Assembly: GCA_033064195.1 (NCBI GenBank)
Contig: JARBJD010000147.1
Span: 62,001 to 126,000, forward strand
Source of the DNA: Blattamonas nauphoetae
Taxonomy: Eukaryota; Preaxostyla; Oxymonadida
DNA: 64,000 nucleotides
Direction: 5' to 3'
The notes beneath the pieces are model-generated. The model was not told the DNA's origin. It worked only from the letters and a program-made list of their open reading frames with translations, and did no database searches. Shown here one piece after another: positions 63,001-64,000 of the stretch (positions are counted from its first letter, which is position 1; each line of letters starts with the position of its first letter). The position numbers and the translations under genes were made by a program.

Positions 63001-64000
63001 AACCAATCCCAGAGCAGCTCCGTTGTGTCCATCCGTTGTGCTGCATGTTGTGCATTCCCATTTCGTGAGAGTGAAAGAACGACCAGTTGTGAGAGTCTCG
63101 CTGAGGACAGTACCATCAACAGACGACGAGATGGATGTGAACGTGAGCTCAGACAGGGTGGGAGAGGCGATGTTGGGTAGAACGAGGAGAGAGGAAGCAA
63201 CAAGACCAGAGAGTGTTGTGAACGTGCATTGTGTGACGGCCAGTGCCTCAGTTGAGTCAAACTGAATGGCACAACCTCCTCCGAACTGGATTGATTTGAA
63301 CTCCACCGAAGTCAAAGTCACTGTTCCTGCTGTGGCATGTATGATTGGTTTTGACATCCCAACATCGTTCCGAGTCTCAGCATCGTCCAGAACTCGCTCG
63401 AACTGGCAGTCGTGAACAACCAAGTGACCAGCTTTGTTTTGGAGAATGATCGTGTTTCCCGAACTTGGTGAAAAAGACAGATAGCTCATTTCGAGTGTTC
63501 CAACACCTTTCGTAAGGTAAGCCTGAGCGTCTGCTTTGATTAGGAGGACTGGGAACTCCCTTCCGTACGATGTGATGGTCGTCGTGCCCGAGTCAATGCT
63601 GAAAGCTTGTGTTTCTGGATATCGTTCAGGATCCATCAGAATTGTGCCCTTGTCGATTGGAATTTTGTCTGCGTTTCCAACATAGCCAAGTGTACCGCAT
63701 TTGAGAGTTGAGCTTGTCCCACATGATGCTGTGTCTTCTCCAGTGGTATAACTGATAAAAATGCCTGGATCAGGTAATCGGATGCTATAATTTGCTCCGT
63801 TGAGAAAGGTTGATTCAAAGTGATACGTGTACTCATAAGGTGGGTCCTTGTTGATGCGGTGAACAATTCGAGGTTCGTCGGATGTGCTAAAGCAGTTCAC
63901 GAACGAAGACTCTGATTTAAGAGTGTTGTTCCAATGTGGCCATGGCTGATAAAAACAGATATCGTTCCCGGCGATGATTCCATTGTCTCCCTTGTAAGAA
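57057..64000 (-). CDS. Giant beta-helix receptor-like protein with transmembrane segment and pseudokinase, partial, one frameshift
   Basis: The frame is open at the right edge (upstream residues YKGDNGIIAGNDICFYQPWP) and continues to about 59735, where it shifts by one base; the second frame has FEGFIVQDTNFSSCVSNNRK and runs to 57057. More than 2,300 residues remain. The ectodomain has right-handed beta-helix repeats with N-C-x-F and G-G-A-L/V blocks (SSGNGGALAVSLSGTASLSV, SSLNGGAVFLSLIPS). A cysteine motif C-G-x(4-6)-C-x(2)-L recurs at least six times (CGDVLVPCKTLRHG, CGYQVYPCQSITSV, CGFFNVWCNTLELG, CGSDTLPCRSVDGG). One membrane helix (WLIPTIVAVLAFFLILFLVI) near 58095-58170 is followed by RRRNQKKEKK. 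The intracellular C-terminus ends in a kinase C-lobe (WFAPEVADNRP, FSLGLILWEMETGLVPF, CLSLDPNARPTLSQII). The catalytic loop reads LSPHKILIDD, without the usual HRD aspartate, and no DFG or glycine loop is seen, so it is probably a pseudokinase. A cell-surface sensor or adhesin is inferred. Confidence 0.85.

Noticed and set aside
1-64000. CRISPR arrays, bacterial operons, ribosomal RNA genes.
   Set aside because: No regularly spaced repeats with unique spacers, no Shine-Dalgarno pattern and no rRNA-like conserved blocks; introns and Polintons mark the DNA as eukaryotic.

Overview
The window looks like repeat-rich nuclear DNA of a metamonad-like protist, with an oxymonad of the Blattamonas kind as the best guess. 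This is an inference from three things: very short GT-AG introns (35 and 41 nt at 46285 and 46733), large secreted beta-helix proteins ending in a degenerate kinase domain, and the density of Polinton (Maverick) elements. A parabasalid or another metamonad cannot be excluded.

Layout. 1-8440: an unidentified open frame at the left edge (1-359), then two minus-strand Polinton relics (about 795-4907 and 7160-8440). The first is interrupted by a 1,116-bp TIR element (1241-2356) with a clean 9-bp target duplication. 8796-28440: one nearly complete Polinton of about 19.6 kb with terminal inverted repeats of about 0.7 kb. The TIR contains the start of a small DNA-binding-like gene; inside lie protein-primed-type PolB, integrase, packaging ATPase, capsid-like genes and several small ORFs, most preceded by the same T-rich leader. 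A 3,637-bp TIR element (22384-26020, 4-bp duplication ACAT) carrying two minisatellites sits inside a capsid-like gene. 28205-32215: direct copies of a 270-bp unit around a hAT transposase gene with one in-frame TAG, then tRNA-like/SINE-like repeats.

32845-43616: a repeat family ('Rep-B') in one palindromic pair and two further copies, a second hAT transposase (minus, one frameshift), a decayed unknown gene on the minus strand, and a complete pogo-like transposon (41924-43553) inserted into one Rep-B copy; another Rep-B copy preserves the empty site. 43744-50098: an SH3-containing ORF and a large three-exon P-loop NTPase gene with one in-frame TAG. 50573-64000: a short broken beta-helix gene, a foldback element (51992-56402) with a 3.55-kb hAT-like element nested in its left arm, and a very large beta-helix/transmembrane/pseudokinase gene (minus, one frameshift) that runs off the right edge.

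How it fits together: most of the window is layered mobile DNA. Six insertions can be ordered by nesting, and three TIR elements carry host-like gene pieces instead of a transposase. The Polinton genes form one functional set (replication, integration, packaging, capsid). The host-type genes are at the right end. No transposase or host gene was compared with a database; all family names rest on motifs visible in the translated sequence.
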